A DNA stretch of 64,000 nucleotides from NCBI GenBank assembly GCA_036279355.1, contig DASUJH010000060.1, positions 124,001 through 188,000 on the forward strand, in the 5' to 3' direction. Origin of the DNA: Gemmatimonadales bacterium. GTDB taxonomy: Bacteria > Gemmatimonadota > Gemmatimonadetes > Gemmatimonadales > GWC2-71-9. A program made the translations under genes and the position numbers. This document shows, piece after piece, positions 52,926-64,000 of this stretch. The stretch's first letter is position 1, and each line of letters starts with the position of its first letter. Under the pieces are notes generated by a model, which was not told the DNA's origin, searched no databases, and saw only the letters and a program-made list of their open reading frames with translations.

Positions 52926-54112
52926 ACGTCGTTCCGCTGGCAACCCATTCCGCGCGCGCGGTCGAGACCGCGCTCCGCGCGCACGGATGGGAGCCGGCGC
53001 CGGCCGCAACCGCCGCCGGCGGGATCTTCCCCCTCGCATTCCATCTCACCGCACTGGACCAGGCGACGCTCGAGTCGCTGGTCCGGTTCGCGGGGCAACT
53101 CGGCCTTGAGGTCCTGACCGGCGACGACTGGGCAGTGCTCTCGGGCAGCCGATCCCGGTTGAGCGCCTTGGCGCGCCCGTGGACCGCGCCCGAGGCCCTG
53201 CGCGAGCTGAGCGTGCAGGTCGGGCTCGCCATGCCGCCGGAGCCGGCGAGCCAATGGCTCACCGCGCGCGGGCCGCTCGCGCTCGACGGGCCGGTGCTCG
53301 TCGGCATTCTCAATGTCACACCGGACAGTTTCTCGGACGGCGGCCGGTTTGCCGCGCTCGACGCCGCGCGCGCGCACGCCGAGCGGCTCGTGGCCGAGGG
53401 CGCGGCGGTGATCGACGTGGGTGGCGAGTCCACCCGGCCCGGCCGCACCGAGAGCGTACGCGAGGCCGAGGAGCGCGCGCGCGTAGTGCCCGTGATCGCC
53501 GCGCTGGTGCGAGACCATCCGGGCGTGCTCGTCTCGGTGGACACCGTCAAGTCCGGCGTGGCACGCGCAGCGCTCGATGCGGGCGCCGCCGTCGTGAACG
53601 ACGTGACCGCGTTCCGGCTCGATCCGGCGATGGCCGACGTGGCGGCGGCCGCGCGCGCGGGCGTGGTGCTCATGCACTCGCGCGGCAGCCTGCTCGAGAT
53701 CGCGTCGTACACCCACGCCGAGTATGGCGAAGGCGATGTGGCCGGCGCGGTGCTGCGCGAGCTGGGCGCGGCGGCGGCGGCGGCGGTGGCGCGCGGGGTG
53801 GCGCCCGAGTCGATCGCGCTGGACCCCGGGTTCGGCTTCTCCAAGACGGTCGAGCAAAATATCTTGCTGCTCGATGGGCTTTCGGCGCTCACCGCGCTCG
53901 GCCGGCCCATCCTGGTCGGCCCTTCACGCAAACGTTTCGTCGGCGCCGCGGCGGGGTCCACGGCGGCCCAGGCCCAGCCGGCGGACCGCGACCGCGCCAG
54001 CGCTACGCTGTGCGCGCTCGCCTGGGAGCGCGGCGCGCGGCTCTTCCGGGTCCACGACGTCGCCGCCGCGCGCGAGGCGCTCACCGTCGCACAGGCGGTC
54101 GGAGGTTCCTAG
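52922..54112 (+). CDS. folP: Dihydropteroate synthase with N-terminal extra domain
   Basis: Makes dihydropteroate from pABA and pterin pyrophosphate. The DHPS barrel occupies about residues 120-396 with VLVGILNVTPDSFSDGG, VIDVGGESTRPG, VVNDVTAF, ALDPGFGFSKT and ILVGPSRKRFVGA. About 120 residues precede it (SARAVETALRAHGWEPAP, LDQATLESLVRFAGQLGLEVLTGDDWAVLSGSRSRLSALARPW), an extra domain not found in E. coli FolP that I do not recognise. GTG 52922 is reached through the GTGA chain; its stop TAG overlaps the cdaA GTG. Confidence 0.93.
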   Translation: MNVVPLATHSARAVETALRAHGWEPAPAATAAGGIFPLAFHLTALDQATLESLVRFAGQLGLEVLTGDDWAVLSGSRSRLSALARPWTAPEALRELSVQVGLAMPPEPASQWLTARGPLALDGPVLVGILNVTPDSFSDGGRFAALDAARAHAERLVAEGAAVIDVGGESTRPGRTESVREAEERARVVPVIAALVRDHPGVLVSVDTVKSGVARAALDAGAAVVNDVTAFRLDPAMADVAAAARAGVVLMHSRGSLLEIASYTHAEYGEGDVAGAVLRELGAAAAAAVARGVAPESIALDPGFGFSKTVEQNILLLDGLSALTALGRPILVGPSRKRFVGAAAGSTAAQAQPADRDRASATLCALAWERGARLFRVHDVAAAREALTVAQAVGGS

Positions 54113-54891
54113 TGCACCTCGAGCAGATTCCGTTGGCCACGCCCACTTGGCGGGACCTGCTCGAGATTTTGATCGTCGCCGCCGTCCTCTACCGGCTGCT
54201 CCGCTTTCTCGCCGGCACGCGCGCCCTGCAGATCCTCCTCGGCGTGCTGGTCCTCGCCGCGATCTACGCCGCCGCGTTTGCGCTCAAGTTGTCGATGATC
54301 ACCTACCTCCTTGGGGTGGTGTTCACCTACGGCGCCTTCGCCGCGCTCGTGGTCTTCCAGCCGGAGCTGCGCCACGCGCTCGCGCGGCTCGGGCAGTCGC
54401 GGCTCTTTGCGCTCTTTGGTGGCCCGCGCGTCGCGGCGGCGGCGGACGAGATCGCGCAGGCGGTGGACCGGTTGAGCCGGAGCGCGACGGGCGCCATCAT
54501 CGCAATCGAGCAGGACGGCTCGCTCGAGGAATGGCTCGCCACCGGCACCGCCATGCGGGCCGGGGTGTCGGCCGATCTCCTGGCGAGCATCTTCAGCCCC
54601 TACGCGCCGCTCCACGACGGCGCGGTGATCGTGCGGGGCCACGAGATCGTGGGTGCGGGGTGCATCCTGCCGCTCGCCCAGTACGCCATCGCGGACCGCT
54701 CGCTCGGCACCCGGCATCGCGCGGCCATCGGCCTCTCAGAGGAGAGCGATGCGCTCGTGCTGGTGGTCTCGGAGGAGACGTCCACGATTTCGCTCGCGCG
54801 CGGCGGCAAGCTCGAGCGCGGCTTGAGCGCCGACCGCGTGCGTGAGTTGCTAGCGCCGGCCCGACTGGCCGGCGCGCGCCGGGGCCTCTAG
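54112..54891 (+). CDS. cdaA: Diadenylate cyclase CdaA
   Basis: Makes the second messenger c-di-AMP from two ATP. It is 259 residues with three N-terminal membrane helices (about 15-85) and the DisA_N/DAC domain (about 100-230), including the active-site motifs DGA (SPYAPLHDGAVIVRG) and RHR (GTRHRAAIGLSEESD). GTG 54112 overlaps the folP stop. The regulator CdaR and GlmM, usual neighbours in Firmicutes, are absent; folP next to cdaA is known in other phyla. A Ser/Thr kinase follows after 29 bases. Confidence 0.95.
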   Translation: MHLEQIPLATPTWRDLLEILIVAAVLYRLLRFLAGTRALQILLGVLVLAAIYAAAFALKLSMITYLLGVVFTYGAFAALVVFQPELRHALARLGQSRLFALFGGPRVAAAADEIAQAVDRLSRSATGAIIAIEQDGSLEEWLATGTAMRAGVSADLLASIFSPYAPLHDGAVIVRGHEIVGAGCILPLAQYAIADRSLGTRHRAAIGLSEESDALVLVVSEETSTISLARGGKLERGLSADRVRELLAPARLAGARRGL

Positions 54892-54894
54892 TTT
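54889..54894 (+). promoter_or_regulatory. -10-like TAGTTT before the Ser/Thr kinase
   Basis: TAGTTT overlaps the cdaA stop and would start transcription near 54901. This leaves a 20-base leader with GGAG (54911-54914) before ATA 54921. Confidence 0.4.
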
Positions 54895-54920
54895 TCACCG
54901 TCCCTCCTTCGGAGTCTCAG

Positions 54921-57900
54921 ATAGACCTCCAGGCGCGGCTGCAAGGTGCCGTCGGCGAGACCTACCGCATCAAGCGCGAGCTGGGCGGCGGCGGGATGAG
55001 CCGCGTCTTTCTCGCGGAAGAGGTCCGCCTCGGGCGCCAGGTGGTGGTGAAGGTGCTGCCGCCCGAGATGGGGGCCGGCGTGAATGCCGAGCGCTTCGAG
55101 CGCGAGATCCAGCTCGCGGCGCGCCTGCAGCACCCGCATATCGTCCCGCTCCTCACCGCCGGGGCAGAGGGCGACCTCCTCTTCTACGTCATGCCGTTCA
55201 TCGCCGGCGAGTCGCTCCGGGTGAAGCTCGCCCGCGAGGGTGAGCTGCCGGTGACCGAGGCAGTGCGCATCCTGCGCGAGGTGGTGGACGCGCTGGCGTA
55301 CGCGCACCGGAACGGCGTCGTCCACCGCGACATCAAGCCGGACAACGTGCTGCTCTCCGAGGGGCACGCCGTGGTGACCGACTTCGGCGTGGCCAAGGCG
55401 GTAAGCGCCTCGAGCGGCAGCGGCGGCTCGCTCACGTCGCTCGGTGTGGCGCTCGGGACACCGGCGTACATGGCGCCGGAACAGGCGGCCGCGGACCCCC
55501 ACGTCGACCATCGCGCGGACATCTACGCCATCGGCGCCCTGGCGTACGAGATGCTCGCGGGGCGGCCGCCGTTCACCGCGCCCACGCCGCAGGCGCTCCT
55601 GGCCGCGCAGATCACGCAGACGGCGGACCCCGTGTCGCGCTTCCGTCCCGCGGTATCCCCCGCGCTCAACGGCCTCATCATGCGCTGCCTGGAGAAGCGC
55701 GCGGCGGACCGCTGGCAGAGCGCGGCCGAGCTGGTGCCGCAGCTCGACGCGATGGCGACGCCGAGCGGCGGAATGGCGCCGACGAGCGCGCAGCCCACGA
55801 TCTCGGCGGGCACCGCGCGCGCCATCCGCCGGGCGCATCCGGCGCGCGTGGCGGTGCTGTTCGCCGTTGCGGCGATTGTGGTGTTCGCGCTCACGTGGCT
55901 GCTCGAGCAGCGGCTTGGGCTTCCGGATTGGGTGCTCTGGGGCGCGGGCGTGCTGCTCGCTTTGGGCCTTCCGATCATGCTGGTGACCGGCGGGCACGAA
56001 CGGCGCCGCGCGGTAGCCCGAACCACGCTCGTCTCTCCGCCGCTCGACACCGGCGCGGCCCGCTGGTTCACCTGGCGGAACGCACTGCTCGGCGGGGTCG
56101 TGGCGTTCGCCGGGCTCGCAGTCACCGCCGCCGGCTACACGGCGATGCGGCTCCTCGGCATCGGGCCGGTGGGCACGCTCGTCGCGTCCGGCGTGCTCAA
56201 GGATCGCGAGCGGCTCATCCTCGCCGATTTCGACAACCACGCGAGCGACTCGACGCTCGGCACGTCGCTCACCGAGGCGCTCCGGGTCGATCTCTCCCAG
56301 TCACCTACGCTCCGCCTGGTGGGCAACGCCGAAGTCGCCGACGCGCTGACCCGGATGCAGCGACCGGCCGGCACCCGGCTCGGGGCCGATCTGGCGCGCG
56401 AGGTGGCGGAGCGCGCGGGCGTCAAGGCCGTGTTGATCGGGCAGATCGATCCGGTGGGCGCGGGATACGTGCTATCGGCAAGCCTCATTGGCGCATCGGA
56501 CGGGCGGGTGCTGACGGCAGTGCGCGAGACAGCCGACGGGCCCTCCGAGCTGCTCAAGGCGATGGACCGACTGTCGCGGGCGCTGCGCGAGCGGATCGGA
56601 GAGTCGCTGGTGAGCATCCGGTCCAGCCCGCCGCTCGAGTCAGTCACGACCGCATCGCTGCCGGCGCTCCGCAAGTACTCCGAGGCGACGCGCCTCAACT
56701 ACATGGGTCAGGACGAAGAAGCGGCGCCACTGCTCGAAGCCGCCATCGCGGCAGACACCGGGTTCGCGATGGCCTATCGGAAGCTCGCCGTCGTGCTCTC
56801 CAACATGGGCGCATCCCGCACCCGGTCGATGGCGGCGGCGACCAGCGCCTTCATCCGCCGCGACCGACTGCCCGAGATCGAGCGCCAGCTCGCGGCCGCG
56901 TTTTACTACGACCAGGTCGAGTACGATCCTCCGCGGGAGGAGGCGGCCTACCGCGCCGTGCTCACCGTGGACCCCGACAACACCGTCGCGCTGAACAATC
57001 TGGGGCTGCTCCTCAATACGGAGCAGCGCTGGGCGGAGGCGGAGAGTCTCCTGACCCGCGGTCTGCGAATCTCGCCTGACGCGACCTTCCTGAACAATGC
57101 GCTGTTCGCGCAAGTTGGGCAGGGCAACCTCGCCGCCGCCGCGGCTACTGCAGAGCGCGGAGTGCGACAGCTCCCGGCCGGTGCCGCTTCAGCGTACGAC
57201 CTCAAATGGGGGCTTGCGCTCGCGCGCCGGGATTATGCGGCCGCGGAACAGATCATGACGGAGGAGCGCCGCGCGCACCCCGCGAGCCCGGCCGTGCAGG
57301 TGATGACGAGCCGCGGGCTCGCGAGGCTGGCGGAGATGCGCGGCCGGCTTGCGGAGGCGGGCCAGCACTGGCGCGACTTCATGGCGGAGAGCGATGCGCG
57401 CGGCGAGCCCCGGGACTACATCTTCGGCGCGGTCCAGCTCGCCATGCTCGACGCGCAATACCGCGGCCGGTCCGACGCAGCGCTGTCAACCGTTCAGGCG
57501 GCTCTTGCGCGCCATCCGCTGGATTCGCTCGCGCCGGTCGACCGGCCGTATCTCGGCCTCGCTCTGATCTACGCCACGGCCGGCAAGCGCGACCTCGCGC
57601 GACGCACCCTCAAAGCGTACGAATCGACCGTACCCGCCGGCGTGCGCCGCGGTGCGCTGCCCCGGCCTCTTGTGTACGGTCGGGTCGCCGAGGCGGAAGG
57701 GCGGATGGACGAGGCTGCGACTTTCTATCGCGAGGCGAGTCGCGAGGGCATCTGTGGCGAATGCGGGCTGTTCGAGCTCGCGAACCTCTACGACCGCCAG
57801 GGCGGGAGTGACTCGGCGCGCGTCGGGTACGAACGCCTGATCGCGACGCACTCCGTCATCGGCCGGCTGGCCGCGGAGCCCTTCGCGATGGCCGCAGCCT

Positions 57901-58067
57901 ACAAGCGTCTCGGCGAGCTGTACGAGGCCAAGGGAAACCGCGCGAAGGCCGCCGATTCTTACCAGCACTTCGTGGATCTCTGGAAGGATGCCGATGCCGA
58001 GCTCCAGCCCGGCGTCAAGGAGGTGCGCAGCCGGCTCGCCCGTCTGGCGCAGGAGCCCGGGACCTGA
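54921..58067 (+). CDS. Membrane Ser/Thr protein kinase with TolB-like and TPR C-terminus
   Basis: A eukaryotic-type kinase, 1048 residues if it starts at ATA 54921. The Hanks motifs are complete: Gly loop LGGGGMSRVFLAEE, K44 (VVVKVLPPEM), HRDIKPDNVLL (D137), DFGVAKA (D154) and MAPEQ. Three membrane helices follow the kinase domain (about 305-325, 335-355 and 395-420). The exported part has a TolB-N-like region (LADFDNHASDSTLGTSLTEALRVDLSQSPTLRLVG) and TPR repeats. No ATG, GTG or TTG precedes the Gly loop in frame; ATG 54996 would cut it. GGAG lies six bases before ATA 54921. Position 54921 is the best start but unproven. Confidence 0.88.
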   Translation: MDLQARLQGAVGETYRIKRELGGGGMSRVFLAEEVRLGRQVVVKVLPPEMGAGVNAERFEREIQLAARLQHPHIVPLLTAGAEGDLLFYVMPFIAGESLRVKLAREGELPVTEAVRILREVVDALAYAHRNGVVHRDIKPDNVLLSEGHAVVTDFGVAKAVSASSGSGGSLTSLGVALGTPAYMAPEQAAADPHVDHRADIYAIGALAYEMLAGRPPFTAPTPQALLAAQITQTADPVSRFRPAVSPALNGLIMRCLEKRAADRWQSAAELVPQLDAMATPSGGMAPTSAQPTISAGTARAIRRAHPARVAVLFAVAAIVVFALTWLLEQRLGLPDWVLWGAGVLLALGLPIMLVTGGHERRRAVARTTLVSPPLDTGAARWFTWRNALLGGVVAFAGLAVTAAGYTAMRLLGIGPVGTLVASGVLKDRERLILADFDNHASDSTLGTSLTEALRVDLSQSPTLRLVGNAEVADALTRMQRPAGTRLGADLAREVAERAGVKAVLIGQIDPVGAGYVLSASLIGASDGRVLTAVRETADGPSELLKAMDRLSRALRERIGESLVSIRSSPPLESVTTASLPALRKYSEATRLNYMGQDEEAAPLLEAAIAADTGFAMAYRKLAVVLSNMGASRTRSMAAATSAFIRRDRLPEIERQLAAAFYYDQVEYDPPREEAAYRAVLTVDPDNTVALNNLGLLLNTEQRWAEAESLLTRGLRISPDATFLNNALFAQVGQGNLAAAAATAERGVRQLPAGAASAYDLKWGLALARRDYAAAEQIMTEERRAHPASPAVQVMTSRGLARLAEMRGRLAEAGQHWRDFMAESDARGEPRDYIFGAVQLAMLDAQYRGRSDAALSTVQAALARHPLDSLAPVDRPYLGLALIYATAGKRDLARRTLKAYESTVPAGVRRGALPRPLVYGRVAEAEGRMDEAATFYREASREGICGECGLFELANLYDRQGGSDSARVGYERLIATHSVIGRLAAEPFAMAAAYKRLGELYEAKGNRAKAADSYQHFVDLWKDADAELQPGVKEVRSRLARLAQEPGT

Positions 58068-58099
58068 ACGCGCCTACACCAACCCCAACCCACCCCCCG

Positions 58100-59641
58100 A
58101 TGCCCAGGACTCGTCTGTTCGCCGCGCCGTTGATGTTGCTGGTTCCGTTCCTGTCGCTCGCCGCTCAAGGCGAACCCAAGGACTCTGCCGCGAAGAAGCC
58201 GCCCGCCGCGCCGCCCAGGGCGGAGCAGTGGGTCACAAAACATTCCATCGTGATCGGCGGCAAGACGGTGCCCTACACGGCCACGGCCGGCACGTTGCTG
58301 CTGCGCGACGACCACGGCGACACCGTCGCGAGCATCGGCTACACCGCCTACACCCGGCAGGACACGAAGGACCCGACCACTCGGCCGATCACCTTCGCCT
58401 ACAACGGTGGGCCGGGCTCGGCTTCGCTCTGGCTCCACATGGGCGCGCTCGGCCCGCGGCGCGTCGTGGCGGCGGACGCCGAGGCCACGCCGCCGGCGCC
58501 GTACCGGGTGGTCGACAACGCCTACAGCATCATCGATCGCACCGATCTCGTGATGATCGATCCGGTCGGCACCGGCATCAGCCACGCGGTCGGCAAGAAG
58601 AAGAACAAGGACTTCTGGGGCGTGGACCCCGACATCGAGTCGGTGAGCGGGTTCATCAAGGAGTACGTGACCGAGAACGGCCGCTGGAATTCGCCCAAGT
58701 ACCTGCTCGGCGAGAGCTACGGCACGACCCGCTCGGCCGGCATCGTGGACTACTTGCAGACCCGCGATGGGATGGCCTTCAACGGCGTCACGCTGGTGTC
58801 GGTGGCGCTCGACCTGGAGGCGATCTTCTCCTGGCCCGGCAACGACCGGCCCTATCCGCTGTTCGTCCCCACCTTCGCCGCGACGAGCTGGTATCATCAT
58901 GTGCTTCCGTCGGCGCCGAAGGACGTGCGCCAGCTCATGGCCGACGCGCGCGCGTGGGCGCTGGGCCCCTACGCGGCGGCCCTGCTCCAGGGCGACGCAC
59001 TCTCGGGCGCCGCGCGCGACTCGATCGCCGAGCGGCTGCATCAGTTCACCGGGCTCTCCGTCGACTACATCAAGAAGGCCAACCTTCGGGTCACGGAGCC
59101 GGAGTACACCCAGGAGCTGCTGCGCGAGCACCGGGAGACGGTGGGCCGGCTCGATTCCCGCTTTACGGGCGTCACGTTCGACCCCCTGGCGCAGAATGCG
59201 GAGTATGACCCCCAGGCGGCCGCGATCACCGCGGCGTACACCGCGGCATTCCTGGACTACTACCACCGCGAGCTCAACGTTCCCACCGACCGCGATTACG
59301 TGGTCACCGCGTCGGTTTTCCGCGACTGGGACTGGAAGCACCGGCTGCCGGACGGCCAGTTCCAGCCGATGGTCAACACCGGCCCGGACCTGGCCCACGC
59401 GCTCGGTTACAATCCGAACCTGCGCGTGCTGGTGCTCAATGGGCTCTACGACCTCGCGACCCCGCCGCTCGCGACCGAGTACATGATGGCGCACCTGGGC
59501 CTCGCCCCGTCGCTGCAGTCGCACATTTCGATGAAGTACTTCGAGGCCGGGCACATGATGTACCTCAACGAGGGGTCGCTCAAGCAGCTCAAGGCGGACG
59601 AGGCGGCGTTCATCGATGCAACCGACCGGATCGGGGGGTGA
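58100..59641 (+). CDS. S10 serine carboxypeptidase, secreted
   Basis: A 513-residue exported peptidase with an alpha/beta-hydrolase fold. A signal peptide ends near LAAQG (about residue 24). Family motifs are ITFAYNGGPGSASLWLHMGALGPR, the nucleophile GESYGTTRS, the Asp in NGLYDLATPP and the His in FEAGHMMYLNEGSL. It belongs to the bacterial S10 group and removes C-terminal residues from peptides. ATG 58100 is 32 bases after the kinase gene; the spacer is C-rich without SD. Confidence 0.9.
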   Translation: MPRTRLFAAPLMLLVPFLSLAAQGEPKDSAAKKPPAAPPRAEQWVTKHSIVIGGKTVPYTATAGTLLLRDDHGDTVASIGYTAYTRQDTKDPTTRPITFAYNGGPGSASLWLHMGALGPRRVVAADAEATPPAPYRVVDNAYSIIDRTDLVMIDPVGTGISHAVGKKKNKDFWGVDPDIESVSGFIKEYVTENGRWNSPKYLLGESYGTTRSAGIVDYLQTRDGMAFNGVTLVSVALDLEAIFSWPGNDRPYPLFVPTFAATSWYHHVLPSAPKDVRQLMADARAWALGPYAAALLQGDALSGAARDSIAERLHQFTGLSVDYIKKANLRVTEPEYTQELLREHRETVGRLDSRFTGVTFDPLAQNAEYDPQAAAITAAYTAAFLDYYHRELNVPTDRDYVVTASVFRDWDWKHRLPDGQFQPMVNTGPDLAHALGYNPNLRVLVLNGLYDLATPPLATEYMMAHLGLAPSLQSHISMKYFEAGHMMYLNEGSLKQLKADEAAFIDATDRIGG

Positions 59642-59681
59642 GCACCCGCTTCCGCCGCTTTTGTTGCGCCCCACCCGCCCC

Positions 59682-59687
59682 TACATT
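59682..59687 (+). promoter_or_regulatory. -10-like TACATT of yggS
   Basis: TACATT, eight bases (TCGGGGCT), then ATG 59696, with TTTTGT 17 bases upstream as a weak -35. It would make a leaderless message for yggS-divIVA-PNP-ileS. Confidence 0.5.
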
Positions 59688-59695
59688 TCGGGGCT

Positions 59696-60382
59696 ATGGC
59701 ATTCCCGGCGCTCGCGGAGCGCCTCGGGCACATCCGCGAGACCATCGCGCACCATCAGGCGATTGGCGGCTGGCGGCACCCGGTGGCCATTGTCGCGGTC
59801 ACCAAGACCCACGGCCCCGAGGCGGTGCGCGCCGCGGGCGCGGCTGGGATCGGTGCCGTGGGCGAGAACCGGGTGCAGGAGGCGTTGGCCAAGCAGGACC
59901 AGCTTCGCGACCTCGACATCGCCTGGCACCTGATCGGCACGCTGCAGCGGAACAAGGCGCGCCAGGCAGTCGGCCGGTTTGCGCTCATCCAGTCGGTCGA
60001 TCGGCTGGAGCTCGCCGAGGAGTTGGCGCGCCGCACGCCTCACGGCACGCGCCAGGCGGTGCTGGTTCAGGTGAATTGCTCGGATGAGCCGCAGAAGGGC
60101 GGGGTGGAGCCCGACGCCCTGCCCGCGCTGCTCGACGCCATGCGTCCGCTTGCCCGGCTCGAGCTGCGTGGGCTCATGACGATGGCGGCGCTCACGGACG
60201 ACGCGGGCGAGCAGCGCCGCGCCTTTGCCCGTCTCCGCACGCTTCGCGACGAGGCGGGGCGCGCCGGGCACACGGTACCCGAGCTTTCGATGGGCATGTC
60301 GGGTGATTACACGGTGGCGGTGGAGGAGGGGGCCACGATGGTTCGATTGGGAACTCTGCTTTTCGGGGAGCGCGGCCGATGA
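59696..60382 (+). CDS. PLP homeostasis protein (YggS/PROSC family)
   Basis: A 228-residue TIM-barrel PLP carrier. It has the PLP lysine in IVAVTKTHG, GIGAVGENRVQEALAKQ, WHLIGTLQRNKARQAVGRFALIQSVDRLELAEEL, VLVQVNCSDEPQKGGV, and the phosphate loop LSMGMSGDYTVAVEEGATMVRLGTLLFG. The ending overlaps divIVA (ATGA). A YggS gene upstream of divIVA is common in Gram-positive division clusters. Confidence 0.95.
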   Translation: MAFPALAERLGHIRETIAHHQAIGGWRHPVAIVAVTKTHGPEAVRAAGAAGIGAVGENRVQEALAKQDQLRDLDIAWHLIGTLQRNKARQAVGRFALIQSVDRLELAEELARRTPHGTRQAVLVQVNCSDEPQKGGVEPDALPALLDAMRPLARLELRGLMTMAALTDDAGEQRRAFARLRTLRDEAGRAGHTVPELSMGMSGDYTVAVEEGATMVRLGTLLFGERGR

Positions 60383-60906
60383 CGCACGATGCCTTCCAGC
60401 TCACGCCGCAGGAAGTGCGCACGCACGACTTTGCGCGGGCGTTCCGCGGTTACGACCGGATCCAGGTGGACGAATTCAAGCAGCGCCTCGCGGAGGAAAT
60501 CGACCGGCTCAACCGCGACCGGGTGCAGGCCGAAGAGCGGCTCAAGACGGCGCAGGACCAGCTCCGCACCTTTCGCGAGCGGGAGCGCGCGCTTAACGAG
60601 GCGCTGATCGCCGCGCAACAGCTCCGAACCGACTCGCGGGTGCAGGCCGAGCGCGAGGCGCAGGTCATCGTGCGCGAGGCCGAGGCCGAGGCGGCGCGCA
60701 TCATCGACCGCGCGGGCCTCGACGAGCAACTGGTGCACGAGCGCGCCGCCTCGGCCTCGCGCCAGTTCTCCGCCTACGTGGCCAGCTTCCGGCTGCTGCT
60801 CGAGCGGCAGCTCGCCGAGGCGGACGCACTGCAAGCGGCGGCGCACGCGCACGGAACGTCGGCACGCGCGCCAACCGAGATGGAGCCGGTCGCCGGAAAC
60901 GCCTGA
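60379..60906 (+). CDS. DivIVA-domain protein
   Basis: A 175-residue coiled-coil protein. The start [44 protein letters not shown] is the DivIVA lipid-binding and dimerisation domain. It is followed by long helices with a spacer of Ala/Gln/Glu, then a low-complexity tail. It likely marks poles or septa by sensing membrane curvature. The ATG overlaps yggS and its TGA overlaps the next ATG (TGATG). Confidence 0.88.
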   Translation: MTHDAFQLTPQEVRTHDFARAFRGYDRIQVDEFKQRLAEEIDRLNRDRVQAEERLKTAQDQLRTFRERERALNEALIAAQQLRTDSRVQAEREAQVIVREAEAEAARIIDRAGLDEQLVHERAASASRQFSAYVASFRLLLERQLAEADALQAAAHAHGTSARAPTEMEPVAGNA

Positions 60907-61760
60907 TGCCTACGCACCGACCGGAGCGCGACACGCGCGCCGATCCTCTCTACGACGACGTGCAGGCGGCCGCGCGCGCGGTGCGCGACCGCGCGGCGCT
61001 CCGCCCCGACGTGGCCGTCATTCTCGGCACCGGCCTCGGCGGGCTCGCGGCCGAGATCGAGGTCGAGACCGTTGTTCCCTACGAGGAGATCCCCGGGTTC
61101 CCGCTCTCCACCGTCGAGTCGCACGCCGGCAAGCTGCTGCTCGGCCGGCTGGCCGGACGGCCGGTGGCGGCGATGCAGGGACGGTTCCACCGCTACGAGG
61201 GCTACTCGCTCCGCCAGGTCACGTTTCCCGTTCGCGTGCTCCATGCGCTGGGCGCCGGCACGCTCGTCGTCTCGAACGCCTGCGGCGGCATGAATCCGCT
61301 CTGGGCGCCGGGTGACCTGATGCTCATCGCCGATCACATCAATTTGCTCGGCGACAACCCGCTCATCGGGCCGAACGACGAGCGCCTCGGCCCCCGCTTT
61401 CCGGACATGTCGGCGCCGTACGATCCCGCGCTCCGCACGCTCGCGCGGTGCGCCGCGCTCGAGCTCGGCATCGTGCTCCGCGAGGGAGTGTACGTCGCCG
61501 TCACCGGCCCCAACCTCGAGACCCGGGCCGAGTACCGGATGCTGCGCACGATCGGCGCGGACGTGGTCGGCATGAGCACCGTACCCGAGGTGATCGTCGC
61601 CGTGCACGAGGGGATGCGCGTGCTCGGCATCTCGATCATCACCGACCAGTGCCTGCCCGACGCGCTGGAGCCGGCCGAGATCGGGCGCATCATCGAGACC
61701 GCTCGGCGCGCCGAGCCGGGGTTGACCCGCCTCGTGCGGCGGGTGGTGGAGCAGTTGTAG
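60906..61760 (+). CDS. Purine nucleoside phosphorylase (trimeric PNP class)
   Basis: Cleaves inosine/guanosine with phosphate. It is 284 residues, as usual for the trimeric type, with [57 protein letters not shown], the base-binding [32 protein letters not shown] and IITDQCLPD. It overlaps divIVA by one base. Together with hpt at 50314 it forms the salvage branch that complements purN/purH. Confidence 0.94.
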   Translation: MPTHRPERDTRADPLYDDVQAAARAVRDRAALRPDVAVILGTGLGGLAAEIEVETVVPYEEIPGFPLSTVESHAGKLLLGRLAGRPVAAMQGRFHRYEGYSLRQVTFPVRVLHALGAGTLVVSNACGGMNPLWAPGDLMLIADHINLLGDNPLIGPNDERLGPRFPDMSAPYDPALRTLARCAALELGIVLREGVYVAVTGPNLETRAEYRMLRTIGADVVGMSTVPEVIVAVHEGMRVLGISIITDQCLPDALEPAEIGRIIETARRAEPGLTRLVRRVVEQL

Positions 61761-61761
61761 C

Positions 61762-64000
<2,239 letters not shown>

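Noticed and set aside
54996-58067. Ser/Thr kinase starting at ATG 54996
   Set aside because: It would remove most of the Gly-rich loop and the strand before it, which are clearly encoded upstream in the same frame.

Overview
The window reads as one stretch of a high-GC bacterial chromosome. Genes are dense, mostly free of strong Shine-Dalgarno (SD) sites, and often coupled through 4-base stop/start overlaps. Gene content suggests Gemmatimonadota: a Ser/Thr kinase with a TolB-like and TPR C-terminus, DUF2723 membrane protein, CdaA next to FolP, many small lipoproteins, and IleS of the GIHH/KMSKT type. This assignment is inference; there is no rRNA or marker search behind it. I see no insertion sequence, prophage or CRISPR array.

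Layout. 1-4955 (+): end of a DinG/XPD-type helicase, FAH-family enzyme, aminotransferase, and two unknown proteins. 4980-9608 (-): unknown acidic protein, methyltransferase, CapA-like lipoprotein, gltX, tRNA-Ser(GCU). 9827-12057 (+): PQQ dehydrogenase coupled to a sulfocyanin-like blue copper protein. 12182-15322: a receiver protein, tRNA-Ser(UGA) and a hybrid sensor kinase. 15369-17297: small secreted proteins including a HExxH lipoprotein. 17325-27700 (-): a coupled run of BON protein, valS, Ig-like lipoprotein, selA, purN, purH and DUF2723. 27783-42319 (+): small membrane protein, thrS, oxidoreductase, thiolase / CPBP protease / hydroxyacyl-CoA dehydrogenase, mtfA, rpiB, glyA, nnr, thiL, plsC, eno, ftsB-like. 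42399-45730: tRNA-Met, a relic of a PEP-CTERM protein, a galactose-oxidase-like copper radical oxidase, a DUF202 protein and a second HExxH lipoprotein. 45902-64000 (+): receiver protein, aminotransferase, PilZ, apaG, tilS, hpt, ftsH, folP, cdaA, Ser/Thr kinase, S10 peptidase, yggS, divIVA, purine nucleoside phosphorylase, and ileS running off the end.

The most unusual signal is how genes start. A -10-like hexamer TAnnnT lies 6-8 bases before the start codon of gltX, purN, rpiB, eno, tilS and yggS, which predicts leaderless mRNAs. Where the promoter is farther from the gene (genes at 5573-, 31147+, 45902+, 46416+), the same spacing leads to the ATG/GTG of a 7-17 codon mini-ORF. That mini-ORF ends in an ATGA overlap with the real start (or, at 5573, with a second mini-ORF that runs into it). 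Similar mini-ORFs bridge the gaps between ftsH and folP, apaG and the next gene, and purH and DUF2723. I propose a leaderless 'relay' in which ribosomes reach SD-less starts by termination-reinitiation.

Other points of interest: a predicted lanthanide-type PQQ dehydrogenase (Asp-x-Asp) with a cupredoxin partner, two paralogous HExxH lipoproteins, an octanucleotide tandem repeat at a coupled start, and a possible AUA start for the Ser/Thr kinase.
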